Source: Bradyrhizobium sp. 1
GTDB taxonomy: Bacteria > Pseudomonadota > Alphaproteobacteria > Rhizobiales > Xanthobacteraceae
Assembly: GCF_023073315.1 (NCBI RefSeq)
Contig: NZ_JADPJH010000022.1
Coordinates: 472,246 to 515,516, forward strand
DNA length: 43,271 nucleotides
Direction: 5' to 3'
The translations under genes and the position numbers were made by a program. Position 1 is the stretch's first letter. Every line of letters starts with the position of its first letter. Below are positions 16,829 to 24,354 of the stretch, piece by piece. The notes beneath the pieces were generated by a model. It was not told where the DNA came from. It worked only from the letters and a program-made list of their open reading frames with translations, and made no database searches.

Positions 16829-17053
16829 TCACTCCTCGAACAATTCCGTGAACAGCGCTTTCGCGCGGTCCAGTCCTTCGGGGGTGAACACCACCGACTT
16901 CACCTTGCCAACGGGATCATGAATCATCCCCTTGTCGTACAAGCGGCCGAGGACGTCCCAGTCCATGCCCTTCCATGCCCGATAGCCATCGTGCAGGGTC
17001 AGATAGAGCAGGGCGAGCGCAGCGTCGTCGATCTTGTCCTCGTTGATGGCCAT
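16829..17053 (-). CDS. Small conserved protein, DUF6429-like
   Basis: A 74-residue protein beginning M-A-I-N-E-D-K-I-D-D-A-A-L-A-L-L-Y-L. From memory it matches the DUF6429 family, with its R-A-W-K-G-x-D-W-D-V-L core, D-K-G-M-I-x-D-P-V and a K-S-V-V-x-T-x-E-G-L region. The shape suggests a winged-helix fold: three helices, a short hairpin, then a helix. The function of the family is not known to me. GGGAGGTCAAG precedes the ATG. Confidence 0.75.
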   Translation of the reverse strand: MAINEDKIDDAALALLYLTLHDGYRAWKGMDWDVLGRLYDKGMIHDPVGKVKSVVFTPEGLDRAKALFTELFEE

Positions 17054-17204
17054 CTTGACCTCCCGGAAAGTGGATTGAGGTTATTCTATTGCGCAACAGG
17101 CAGTCCGCAATACCTCGACGTCAGATGCATTCACCGAATACTGTTGCGCCCTGCACGGCGCCCCTGCATGCTGCCCCGGTCAAGAGGAGCGTCAGGAGCG
17201 TCGC

Positions 17205-17897
17205 ATGCTGACCCTCTACTCCTACCCGGAATTGTTCGGCGTCGCCGACAACAACGGCTACGGCCTCAAGGTTTTCGCCTTCCTGAAACTCGCGGGCGTG
17301 CCGTTCGTGCACGAGCATGTCTTCGATGCCTCCGCCGCGCCGCGCGGGCAGCTGCCTTATGTCGTCGACGACGGCGAGACCGTCGGCGACAGCGAGACCA
17401 TCATCGCGCATGCAAGCACGAAATATCGGCTGAGCATCGATGCGGCGCTGTCAGCCGAACAGCGCCGGACCAATCATTTGGTCACCCGGATGCTGGATGA
17501 TCTCTATTGGGTGATGTCGTATTCGCGCTGGAAGGACGAGCGCTATTATCCGGCGTTCCGCGATGGCTTCATCGCGCAGCATCCGCAGATCGATGCGGCC
17601 GGATTCGAGAAGGCCAAGGCCTACAATTCGCAGCGCTATCATTACCAGGGCATCGGCCGCTACACGCCCGAGCAGGCCTATGACCGAGGTCTCGCCGATT
17701 TGCAGGCGCTGGCCGAGATCGTCCCCGCCGCGGGCTTCGTGCACGGCGCAGCGCCTGCTAGCATTGATGCCGGCATCTACGGCTTCATCGCCAACATCTA
17801 TTACTTCCCGATCCCGACCCCGCTGAAGGCGTTCGTCGATACGCACAAAAATCTGGTCGCGCATTGCGAGCGAATCCATGCGGCGGTGAGATCGTAG
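17205..17897 (+). CDS. GST-like protein of the metaxin/FAXC type
   Basis: A 230-residue protein with a thioredoxin-like N-terminus (L-T-L-Y-S-Y-P-E-L-F-G-V-A-D; Q-L-P-Y-V-V-D-D-G; V-G-D-S-E-T-I-I) and an all-helical C-terminus. The G-V-A-D-N-N-G-Y-G-L-K-V opening and the R-W-K-D-E-R-Y segment recall the failed-axon-connections/metaxin-like branch of GSTs rather than classical enzymes. Catalytic activity is uncertain. AGGAGCGTCGC precedes the ATG. Bases 17054-17204 show no other feature. Confidence 0.82.
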   Translation: MLTLYSYPELFGVADNNGYGLKVFAFLKLAGVPFVHEHVFDASAAPRGQLPYVVDDGETVGDSETIIAHASTKYRLSIDAALSAEQRRTNHLVTRMLDDLYWVMSYSRWKDERYYPAFRDGFIAQHPQIDAAGFEKAKAYNSQRYHYQGIGRYTPEQAYDRGLADLQALAEIVPAAGFVHGAAPASIDAGIYGFIANIYYFPIPTPLKAFVDTHKNLVAHCERIHAAVRS

Positions 17898-17913
17898 TCC
17901 GGGCTTCGTATCT

Positions 17914-18011
17914 CGTAGGGTGGGCAAAGCGAAGCGTGCCCACCAACTTGTTTCGTGTCGTACCGGCACCGATGGTGGGCACGGCGCTTGCGCGCCTTTG
18001 CCCACCCTACG
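17914..18011. repeat. Inverted-repeat element (CGTAGGGTGGG family), copy 2
   Basis: GTAGGGTGGGCAAAG (17915-17929) is matched by CTTTGCCCACCCTAC (17996-18010), a perfect 15-bp inverted repeat. An inner pair GTGCCCACCA/TGGTGGGCAC is also perfect. It is related to copy 1 at 16653-16818 through the GTAGGGTGGG ends. It separates two convergent genes and could act as a transcription barrier. Confidence 0.88.
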
Positions 18012-18022
18012 GCACCGCCGTC

Positions 18023-18457
18023 CTACCGCATCGTGATAGCCAGTCCGCTGAGATCCGCGTTCGCCATCAGGCCAACCTGCGTGCCGCTGAGCTCCAGTAC
18101 CGCGCCCTTCTGGTTGGTGAGCACGATGGCGCGGGCGCCGCGGCCCACGGCAATGCCGGCACCCGCGGCGCCGTAGACGCCGGCGATATCGGAGGGACGG
18201 TTGATGTTGGAGACGCGGCCGCGCAGCACGGTCTTGGAACCGCCGAAGACGAGGCCGTAATCGAGCCCGCCGGTCGAGAGCGAATAGGAGCGGCCGCGGA
18301 AGCTGAGCACGCCGGAGCCACCGGACCCGCCGATGATCCAGCCCGCCTTGTAGATCGTCAGCACCACGGTGCCGCCGTCGGCCATCGCCGAGGTCGAAAG
18401 GCCGGCAAGCGCAGCAAGGCCGACCAGCGCGGCGCGAAGGGTGGTGGCGATCTTCAT
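18023..18457 (-). CDS. Exported Gly-rich conserved protein
   Basis: A 144-residue protein with a clear signal peptide (1-26, ending S-A-M-A). The mature part is rich in Gly, Val and Leu and looks all-beta: G-W-I-I-G-G-S-G-G-S-G-V-L-S-F-R-G, then G-L-D-Y-G-L-V-F-G-G-S-K, then A-D-L-S-G-L-A-I. I do not recognise a family with confidence. The G-G-S-G-G-S-G-x-L style is shared with several alphaproteobacterial envelope proteins of unknown function. GGAGATACTCC precedes the ATG. Confidence 0.78.
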   Translation of the reverse strand: MKIATTLRAALVGLAALAGLSTSAMADGGTVVLTIYKAGWIIGGSGGSGVLSFRGRSYSLSTGGLDYGLVFGGSKTVLRGRVSNINRPSDIAGVYGAAGAGIAVGRGARAIVLTNQKGAVLELSGTQVGLMANADLSGLAITMR

Positions 18458-18586
18458 GGAGTATCTCCGGGGCTATTTTTCAAGGAAGGAAGCGAATCAG
18501 ACGGAGTGAATCTATCCGATCGATCGCGGCGGCAACATGATGGGAGCGGGTGTGGGAACGAGCGTTGCCCCGCTTGCAAGGCGCGC

Positions 18587-18730
18587 CCCCTCGCCCCGTT
18601 CTTACGGGGAGAGGGTTGGGGTGAGGGGCTGCCTCCGCATAAGCACTCGCAGTTGGATTGGCGGAGGCTCCCCCTCACCCGGAATTTGCTCCGCAAATTC
18701 CGGCCTCTCCCCGCACGCGGGGAGAGGCGA
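18587..18730. repeat. Composite palindromic repeat (copy B, reversed)
   Basis: Read on the minus strand this has the same order of parts as 7519-7660: hairpin CTCTCCCCGC, hairpin CCGGAATTTGC/GCAAATTCCGG, GTGAGGGG, CCTCCGC...GCGGAGG, CCCCTCAC and a final GGGGCGAGGG arm. It occupies the middle of the 489-bp gap 18458-18946. The remainder of that gap shows only AT-richer sequence (18775-18880) that may hold the promoter of the RidA gene. Confidence 0.9.
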
Positions 18731-18946
18731 AGAGCATCATGCCATTCTGCCCCTGTTTTGCCCGACGGCGCAACCGATTATTTCGCTTTTCCCGATTTTA
18801 AAAAAGACCAATGATTTCCACTGGGTTTCTACTGTGCATGGGGTTGTTTTCGCATTTTCTTGTTTTGCCCCCTTTCCCCGATCCCGATTGCAACTCCCTC
18901 GCATGTCGCTACCCTTCACGCGTCTCAGCCCTTCCGAGGTGATCCC

Positions 18947-19333
18947 ATGCCGATCCAGCATTTCGCGCCCCCGCCGCACGTGAAGTCGCCGCCGCTGTCC
19001 TTTGCGACGCGTGTCGGTGACCTCCTGTTCGTCTCCGGCATTCCCGGCTTCGACGCCAATGGCGCGCTGCCCGACGGTTTCGAGGCGCAGTTCGCCAATG
19101 TCGTCGTGAACATCAAACGCGTGCTGGACGAGGCCGGTGCAACCGTTCGCAACCTTGCCAAGGTCAACGTGCTCCTGACCCGCGCCTCCGACGTTGCCGC
19201 CATGAATGCGCTCTATGCCGGCGCCTTCGGCCCGCCGCCTTATCCTGCACGTACGACTTGCGTGGTGCAGGCGCTGCCCGATCCGAAGATGCTGATCGAG
19301 ATCGAGGCAGTGGCGTCGCTGGCCAAAGGATAG
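18947..19333 (+). CDS. RidA/YjgF-family protein
   Basis: A 128-residue protein. The ATG at 18947 (M-P-I-Q-H-F-A-P) follows a GAGGTG. Family features: L-F-V-S-G-I-P-G-F-D, Q-F-A-N-V-V-V-N-I-K-R-V-L, K-V-N-V-L-L-T, M-N-A-L-Y-A-G-A-F, P-P-Y-P-A-R-T-T with the conserved Arg that holds the substrate carboxylate, and I-E-I-E-A-V-A. RidA proteins form trimers and hydrolyse reactive enamines and imines from PLP enzymes. The conserved C-terminal Glu region is present, so deaminase activity is plausible. Confidence 0.9.
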   Translation: MPIQHFAPPPHVKSPPLSFATRVGDLLFVSGIPGFDANGALPDGFEAQFANVVVNIKRVLDEAGATVRNLAKVNVLLTRASDVAAMNALYAGAFGPPPYPARTTCVVQALPDPKMLIEIEAVASLAKG

Positions 19334-19444
19334 CCCGCAAGGGGGACCTCTCCTGACATATCCGTGATCGACCGTGGTGCGGCTTGCCAGCCGCACCATT
19401 TTGCCGCACCAGTTTCCCTCACGTTCCCCATCAGGAGATATTTC

Positions 19445-19705
19445 ATGCGTCGCGTTCTCGCCCTTTGTGCCGTTGCCGGCATTGCCACCTCAGTGTTCGC
19501 CGCGCCGGCCTCGGCGGCACCCGGCTATTACGTGATCCGCTGGGACAACACCGGCATCTGCCAGGTCTGGAACGAGGACCTTCGCTACAAGCCGTTCCAG
19601 TGGGGCGCCTCGACCTACAAGGTCGTCAGCAAGCCGCTCCCGACCTTCACCGCCGCCTCCGACCTCCAGATCAAGCTGCGCGCGGAGCGCCGCTGCACGC
19701 TCTGA
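19445..19705 (+). CDS. Small exported protein of unknown function
   Basis: An 86-residue protein. The ATG at 19445 has AGGAGATATTTC before it. Residues 1-27 are a signal peptide (M-R-R-V-L-A-L-C ... A-S-A). The mature 59 residues (P-G-Y-Y-V-I-R-W-D-N-T-G-I-C-Q-V-W) contain two cysteines, one early and one near the end, that could form a disulfide. A strong intrinsic terminator follows at 19731-19762, so it is probably monocistronic. It resembles small exported proteins common in Bradyrhizobium; no function is known to me. Confidence 0.8.
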   Translation: MRRVLALCAVAGIATSVFAAPASAAPGYYVIRWDNTGICQVWNEDLRYKPFQWGASTYKVVSKPLPTFTAASDLQIKLRAERRCTL

Positions 19706-19730
19706 GCCTGACGCGACAGATCGGATTTCG

Positions 19731-19762
19731 AGGGCGGGTCGCGCGAGCGATCCGCCCTTTTT
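19731..19762 (+). terminator. Intrinsic terminator
   Basis: An 11-bp stem (19732-19742 with 19747-19757, one G-U pair) and a GCGA tetraloop, followed directly by TTTTTCTTTT. It is well placed to end the transcript of the small exported protein gene. Confidence 0.9.
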
Positions 19763-19892
19763 CTTTTGCAGGCATCCCCTCGGTTTCAGCCGCAAACCCG
19801 CGTGCGCGCTTTGAACCTGACCGGGATGCGGAACCACTCACGTCTTGTCCGGGGCGCAGCTGGTAAGAATTCGATCGGCGGACGACAAGGGT

Positions 19893-19936
19893 CGGGCAAG
19901 GGTGCGATGCTAGCGTCCTTGCCCGCCCGTTTTTTT
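19893..19936 (+). terminator. Terminator in the leader of the next gene
   Basis: CGGGCAAGG (19893-19901) pairs perfectly with CCTTGCCCG (19917-19925) over a 15-base loop. A run of seven T follows (19930-19936). The T-run ends 24 bases before the ATG at 19961, with no gene between it and the previous terminator. It may be an attenuator in the leader of the following gene, or it may end a small RNA made from 19766-19936. Confidence 0.7.
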
Positions 19937-19960
19937 GCCTCGCGACCTTGGAGCAGATCG

Positions 19961-20596
19961 ATGCGTGCAACGACGACCGCAAAAATTCTCGCCGCATCGT
20001 TCCTGCTCGCCGCAACCGCGCAAGCGCAAGCGCCAAATTCCTTCCGCGTGATCTCGCCGATCTTCGGCCAGCTCGTCTCCTTCGCGATGCCGTCGAATTT
20101 TTCTGCGGTGTTCGAGAACACCAAGGGCGGCCACTACATCCGCGAGGCCGTGCTCAAAGGCGAGACGCCCGAGCGCTGGACCCAGATGATCACGGTCACG
20201 GGCGAGAAGGGCATGACGCTGACGCCGGGCGCCTCGCCCGAGATGTTCGCGGGCACCATCGCCGGCGGCTTCAAATCGGCCTGCCCCGACAGCTTTGCGG
20301 CGCGGCCCTTCGGCGCCCTGAAGTTCGGCCGCTTCGAGGGTTTTGGCGCGGTGATCGGCTGCGGCCGCGTCGACAGCGGCGCGACGCGCCACAGCGAGAC
20401 CGCACTGCTGATCACGCTGAAGGGTGCGACCGACTACTACACCATCCAATGGGCCGAGCGCGGCCCCGAGAGCGATGAGCCGCCGGTCAACGACGAGAGC
20501 TGGCAGAAGCGACTGCTCGAACTGAGCCCGATCGATCTCTGCCCGATCGTAGCGGGCGAAACCGCGCCCTATCCGAGCTGCGTCGACAAGAGCTGA
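19961..20596 (+). CDS. Exported protein of unknown function
   Basis: A 211-residue protein. The ATG at 19961 is preceded by GGAG at 7 bases and starts a signal peptide (M-R-A-T-T-T-A-K-I-L-A-A ... A-Q-A-Q). The mature part has the phrases S-F-A-M-P-S-N-F, R-W-T-Q-M-I-T-V-T-G, and four Cys (C-P-D-S, I-G-C-G, L-C-P-I, P-S-C), suggesting two disulfides in the periplasm. I do not recognise the family. A strong hairpin-T structure lies in its leader, which may control it by attenuation. Confidence 0.8.
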   Translation: MRATTTAKILAASFLLAATAQAQAPNSFRVISPIFGQLVSFAMPSNFSAVFENTKGGHYIREAVLKGETPERWTQMITVTGEKGMTLTPGASPEMFAGTIAGGFKSACPDSFAARPFGALKFGRFEGFGAVIGCGRVDSGATRHSETALLITLKGATDYYTIQWAERGPESDEPPVNDESWQKRLLELSPIDLCPIVAGETAPYPSCVDKS

Positions 20597-20602
20597 GCGC
20601 TC

Positions 20603-21088
20603 TCACGCGTCCTTGTGCGCGCCGGGATGAATCAAGATATCGCGCGCGGCGGCGAGGTTGATGAAGGCCTCCGCGCTGCCGCCCTGGTCGGGATGCATGC
20701 CCTTGGCGGCGCGGCGATAGGCTTGATTGATGTCCTCGCAGGTGAGCTGCACCGCGAGCGGCAGGCCGAGCATCTTGCGGGCGCGATCCTCGCTGGAGAG
20801 CTTCTTCGGCGCGGCGTTGCGGCGGCCGAAGCGCGGCGCGGTCAGATCGTGAACGACCTCGAGGACCACGCCGATCCGGCGCCGGGCCGCCAGCGTGACG
20901 CCGTGATCGTCATTGTCCGCGGCCTGGCGCAGCACCGGAAGCGCCTGCTCGGCCGCCTGGCGCAGCGTGGTGTCGGTGCTCATCCGCGCGATCTCGGCCA
21001 CGAGCCGGCCCGCGTCGGTCCAATCGGCCGGCTCCGCCGACCGCAGGCGCTCAAGCGCCAGTTTCCAGGATTCAAGCCGTTCCATCAT
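20603..21088 (-). CDS. J-domain (DnaJ-like) protein
   Basis: About 161 residues from the ATG at 21088 (M-M-E-R-L-E-S-W); the ATG at 21085 is also possible, and neither has a clear ribosome-binding site. The last 55 residues form a J domain: M-L-G-L, D-I-N-Q-A-Y-R-R-A-A-K, then H-P-D-Q-G-G (the essential HPD), then A-F-I-N-L-A-A-A-R-D-I-L. The N-terminal 100 residues are helical and of unknown fold. It should stimulate the ATPase of a DnaK-type chaperone for specific clients, but lacks the Gly/Phe and zinc regions of true DnaJ. Confidence 0.85.
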   Translation of the reverse strand: MMERLESWKLALERLRSAEPADWTDAGRLVAEIARMSTDTTLRQAAEQALPVLRQAADNDDHGVTLAARRRIGVVLEVVHDLTAPRFGRRNAAPKKLSSEDRARKMLGLPLAVQLTCEDINQAYRRAAKGMHPDQGGSAEAFINLAAARDILIHPGAHKDA

Positions 21089-21229
21089 GCGCGCAACGTT
21101 TAGCAATGAAGATCAGTATGCCAAGGCCGCCGTTTCTGACCCCTTAATTTCGGGTTAGCCTTTCATGAAACTTGGAAACGAAATCGCGAGGAAATTGTCC
21201 CGGCATTGCGCGCAAACCGCGCGGCCGCC

Positions 21230-21273
21230 GTCGCGGGCGCCGGTTCCGCATCGGCCGGGCGATCGCGGCCGGC
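21230..21273 (+). repeat. Fragment matching the start of the SDR gene (direct repeat)
   Basis: Bases 21248-21273 are identical over 26 bp to 23189-23214 inside the SDR gene. Extended left, 21230-21273 matches 23170-23214 with two substitutions and one missing base. It encodes the nucleotide-binding G-A-G-S-(G)-I-G-R-A-I-A-A-G motif with a frameshift. A GAGGAAA lies 42 bases before each copy. It is a non-coding relic. The two copies are in direct orientation and flank the outer-membrane protein gene. The remainder of 21107-21293 shows no gene. Confidence 0.85.
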
Positions 21274-21293
21274 CAGGACAGACCCGGCTCTGG

Positions 21294-22859
21294 TCAGTTG
21301 AACTGATACGCGAGACCGAAAGTCGCAGTGTGGGTGCGCAGCGTGACGTCGAAAGTGTCGATGGTGTTGGCTGGCGCGAAGGCCGACGTCCGGCTGATCG
21401 TATAGCTCGAGGTGCCGAAATCGGCGAAGCGGTATTCGGCGCGCGCCAGCCAGTGATGGCCGAGCGCCGTCTCTAGGCCGCCGCCGATGGTCCAGCCGAG
21501 CTTCGTCGTGGAGTTCGCGATCACGGACGGCGAGACACTGAACGTGCGCCGGCAGGGCGCGCTTCCGCAGGTCGAGATCACCTCGTCATGCTGCCACGCG
21601 GCGCCCCCACTCGCGAACAGCAGCGTCGCCGGCGTCACCAAGAAGCCGAGCCGCGCGCGCAGGCTCGCGTCCCATGTCGCCTTCACCACGAGCGAATCGG
21701 CGGCCTCGTGGAAGGTGCCGAAGGCGGCCGAGACCGGATATCCGGCGAGCGTGGCGCTCTGGTCGGCAAAGCCGGCGTCGCCCTCGATACCGGCGACCCA
21801 TTTGGGTGCGAATTGCCAGTTGATGCCGGCATAGGGGCTGGCGCGGAACGCAGTGCCGTTGAATGGCACGGCATGCTCGGAAATCGGGATCGGTGCACCG
21901 CCAAATAGTTCCGATCTCGCCGCCGCATTCGCCTGCAGCGCGCGGGCACCGAGACCAAGACCGACATAGGGGCCGGTCCACGACATCGCGATCGGCGCTG
22001 CCTTGGTGATCAACGATGCCTGCGCTCCCGCCACGATCGGGTCGCCCAATTTGTAGGCCACGCCGAACGAGGCATTGTGAGTCCGTATTTTCAGATCGAA
22101 ATTGTCCGAGGTCGAATTGAGGGGCGAACCGGAAGCAGCAGTTCGCGCAATGGTGAAAGGTACCGCGCCGAAATCGGCGTAGCGATATTCGGCACGTGCG
22201 ATCCAGTTGCCGCCGAGCGCGGTCTCGATGCCGCCGCCGACGGTCCAGCCGGCCTGTATGCGTGAGGCGGAGATCACGGAGGGCGAGAGGCCAAAGTCAA
22301 GACAGCCGTCGATGGCACAGATCGAACTGAACTCGCTCCGTTGCCAGGCGACGCCGCCGGTCGCATAGGCCAGCGTGGCGGGTGTGAGCAGGAAGCCGAG
22401 ACGCGCACGCAGGCTGGCGTCCCAATCGGTCTTCACCGCCAGACTGTCCGGCGGCCGGGCAAAGAAGCTGAAGCCGGGCGAAAACGCCTGCGACTGGCGC
22501 CTGGTGGACTGGTCGGCGAAGCCGACATCGCCTTCGAGGCCCGCGATCCATTGCGGCGCGAATTGCCAGTTGAATCCGACATAGGAACTGGTGCGGAAGC
22601 CGAGCCCGTCGAAGGACGCGCCGGTCGGCCGTCCATCCGCCAGATTTTGCGGGATGCCGGCAATCGTCTCCGATGTCGTCACGGCGTCGGTGCGCGCGGC
22701 ACGGAAGCCAAGCCCAAGACCGGCGTAGAACCCGCTCCAAGCCGACGCGACCGCCGCTGGGACCTTGTAGGCCGGCGCGGCCCCGATATCCGCCGCCAGG
22801 GCAGGCCCCGCCACCGCGAACGCTATCAGCGCCGTACTTCCGCAGATCACCTTCTTCAT
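21294..22859 (-). CDS. Outer-membrane protein with two tandem Omp25-like barrels
   Basis: A 521-residue protein. The ATG at 22859 begins a signal peptide (1-22, M-K-K-V-I-C-G-S ... A-L-A-A). Two homologous barrel domains follow, about 40-270 and 293-521. Each has W-S/T-G-x-Y-x-G-L-G-L-G, the W-Q-F-A-P-x-W-x-A-G-x-E-G-D-x-G-F-A-D-Q-S core, W-D-A-S-L-R-A-R-L-G-F-L and R-A-E-Y-R-x-A-D-F-G, then a closing F-G-x-A-Y strand. This is the Omp25/RopB-like Omp_b-brl fold, normally one domain of about 230 residues. Each copy has its own Cys pair in a loop. It is therefore a duplication fused in one frame. The last residues are A-Y-Q-F-N rather than a terminal Phe. Confidence 0.88.
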   Translation of the reverse strand: MKKVICGSTALIAFAVAGPALAADIGAAPAYKVPAAVASAWSGFYAGLGLGFRAARTDAVTTSETIAGIPQNLADGRPTGASFDGLGFRTSSYVGFNWQFAPQWIAGLEGDVGFADQSTRRQSQAFSPGFSFFARPPDSLAVKTDWDASLRARLGFLLTPATLAYATGGVAWQRSEFSSICAIDGCLDFGLSPSVISASRIQAGWTVGGGIETALGGNWIARAEYRYADFGAVPFTIARTAASGSPLNSTSDNFDLKIRTHNASFGVAYKLGDPIVAGAQASLITKAAPIAMSWTGPYVGLGLGARALQANAAARSELFGGAPIPISEHAVPFNGTAFRASPYAGINWQFAPKWVAGIEGDAGFADQSATLAGYPVSAAFGTFHEAADSLVVKATWDASLRARLGFLVTPATLLFASGGAAWQHDEVISTCGSAPCRRTFSVSPSVIANSTTKLGWTIGGGLETALGHHWLARAEYRFADFGTSSYTISRTSAFAPANTIDTFDVTLRTHTATFGLAYQFN

Positions 22860-23139
22860 GCGCCCAATATCCCCGTCCGCGCGGAATCGCCGCCGCCCCC
22901 TGTATGCGAGACACGGTGTGAGGCCAACGGCTCCGGGCTTCTTGGGCGCAAGCGACCGCGAGTTGGACAAAAGCGAACCGACGGCTTTCCTGCCGTGCCG
23001 TGGTAACTCTGCCACATCCACCGCGAGCCGCCGCGGCGCCGAATTGCACAAGGCGCGAGCGCCGCGCGACGTATCCGTCGCTTCCGTTTTCAACTAGTCT
23101 CGCCATCAACATCAAAAACAAGCAGCCGAGGAAACCCCA

Positions 23140-23907
23140 ATGCCTCTTCTCCAAAATCACATCGCCGTCGTCACGGGTGCCGGTTCCGGCATCGGCCGGG
23201 CGATCGCGGCCGGCTACGCGCGCGAGGGCGCGCAACTGGTACTGCTCGACGTCAACGCCGACACCGTCGCGGAAGCCGCCGAGGGCATCCGCACGGCCGG
23301 CGGCAAGGCCGTGAGCTTTGCGCTCGACGTCACCAAACGCGACGATTGTTTTGCGCTCGCCAAGCAAGTCGCCGACAAGGTCGGACAGGTCTCGATCCTC
23401 GTGAACAATGCCGGCATCACCCGCCGCAACGCCTTCACCGCCGAGACGGAGACGGTGGCGAAAGACTGGAACGACATCATCTCGCTCAACCTCAACGGCG
23501 TCTTCAACATGACGCAGGCGTTCCTCAGCCCGCTGCGCGCGAGCAAAGGCCGCATCGTCAATATCGGCTCGATCCAGTCCTTCGTGCATCTGCGCACGCC
23601 AAGCTCGGCGGCGTATACGACCTCGAAGCACGGCGTGCTCGGCTTCACCAAGGCGCTCGCGGTCGAGCTCGGCAAGGAAGGCGTGCGCGTCAACGCGATC
23701 GGGCCGGGCTTCATTGAAACCAACATCAACGCCAATGTGCGCGCGACCAATCCGGCGCTGGTGCAGGCCTTCGTCGATCACACGCCGCTGGCGCGCACCG
23801 GCAAGCCGGAGGATATCGTGGGGCCCGCGATCTTTCTGGCGTCGGATATGTCGGCTTACGTCACCGGAACGATCGTGATGGTGGACGGTGGGTACCGGAC
23901 GGTGTGA
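23140..23907 (+). CDS. Short-chain dehydrogenase/reductase
   Basis: A 255-residue classical SDR. The nucleotide-binding T-G-A-G-S-G-I-G is at residues 13-20. L-D-V after strand 2 suggests an acidic residue favouring NAD(H). Then come N-N-A-G, the catalytic Ser in N-I-G-S-I-Q-S, and Tyr/Lys in A-A-Y-T-T-S-K. G-P-G-F-I-E-T and V-D-G-G-Y close the fold. GAGGAAACCCCA precedes the ATG. The family has many substrates (sugars, sugar acids, acyl chains); none can be fixed here. A 45-bp relic of its own 5' region lies at 21230-21273. Confidence 0.9.
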   Translation: MPLLQNHIAVVTGAGSGIGRAIAAGYAREGAQLVLLDVNADTVAEAAEGIRTAGGKAVSFALDVTKRDDCFALAKQVADKVGQVSILVNNAGITRRNAFTAETETVAKDWNDIISLNLNGVFNMTQAFLSPLRASKGRIVNIGSIQSFVHLRTPSSAAYTTSKHGVLGFTKALAVELGKEGVRVNAIGPGFIETNINANVRATNPALVQAFVDHTPLARTGKPEDIVGPAIFLASDMSAYVTGTIVMVDGGYRTV

Positions 23908-24002
23908 GCAAGGCGCGCAATACGTCCGCTTCGCTATGCATCTCGTGCCAATCACGGCGGCGGCGCGGCATTCCCAAGGTCATCTCGTGCGATCGCCCGC
24001 GA

Positions 24003-24019
24003 TTAACCTTTCATTAACC
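24003..24019 (+). promoter_or_regulatory. Predicted CtrA-binding site
   Basis: TTAACC (24003-24008) and TTAACC (24014-24019) give TTAA-N7-TTAA, the full CtrA consensus of alphaproteobacteria. It lies 90 bases before the Fis-domain gene in an otherwise GC-rich gap. In this group CtrA governs flagellar and cell-cycle genes. Confidence 0.6.
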
Positions 24020-24108
24020 AAACCCGCCCACCGTAGATCTACGGCCTGGGGGTCGTTGTTCTCGATCCGCTTCCAGCGAAGGAAGCGGGCGTTGATCGGG
24101 GTGTGTTG

Positions 24109-24354
24109 ATGACCACTGTTCATGTCGCGGCGCCGCAGGACGCGCAATTCCTTGCTCCCAACCAGATCGTTCCGCTGCTGATCGGCGCAACCGTCGACGA
24201 AGTCGAGCGCGAGCTCGTGCTCCAGACGCTGGCGCGCTGCGACGGCAACCGCACCCGCGCATCGCGCGTGCTCGGCCTGTCGGTGCGCACGCTGCGCAAC
24301 AAGATCAGGATCTATGCCGCATCGGGCATCGAGGTACCCGCCTATCACGATTAG
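24109..24354 (+). CDS. FlbD-like stand-alone Fis-domain regulator
   Basis: An 81-residue protein starting at ATG 24109 (M-T-T-V-H-V-A). The C-terminal part (about 25-75) is a Fis-type helix-turn-helix: T-V-D-E-V-E-R-E-L-V-L-Q-T-L, then C-D-G-N-R-T-R-A-S-R-V-L-G-L-S-V-R-T-L-R-N-K-I. This matches the DNA-binding end of FlbD/NtrC-type sigma-54 activators, especially FlbD. Receiver and AAA+ domains are absent, so it cannot drive sigma-54 open-complex formation by itself. With the CtrA box upstream, a role in flagellar or cell-cycle control is a reasonable inference. Its stop overlaps that of an opposing micropeptide gene. Confidence 0.82.
   Translation: MTTVHVAAPQDAQFLAPNQIVPLLIGATVDEVERELVLQTLARCDGNRTRASRVLGLSVRTLRNKIRIYAASGIEVPAYHD

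Noticed and set aside
18023..18457. EipA/DUF1134 envelope protein.
   Set aside because: Length and remembered motifs of EipA do not match. Only the Gly-rich beta character is shared, so no family was named.
22297..23955. A 552-codon minus-strand frame across the SDR and barrel genes.
   Set aside because: Both strands are explained by well-supported genes. The frame has no motif and its composition is typical of GC-rich shadow frames.
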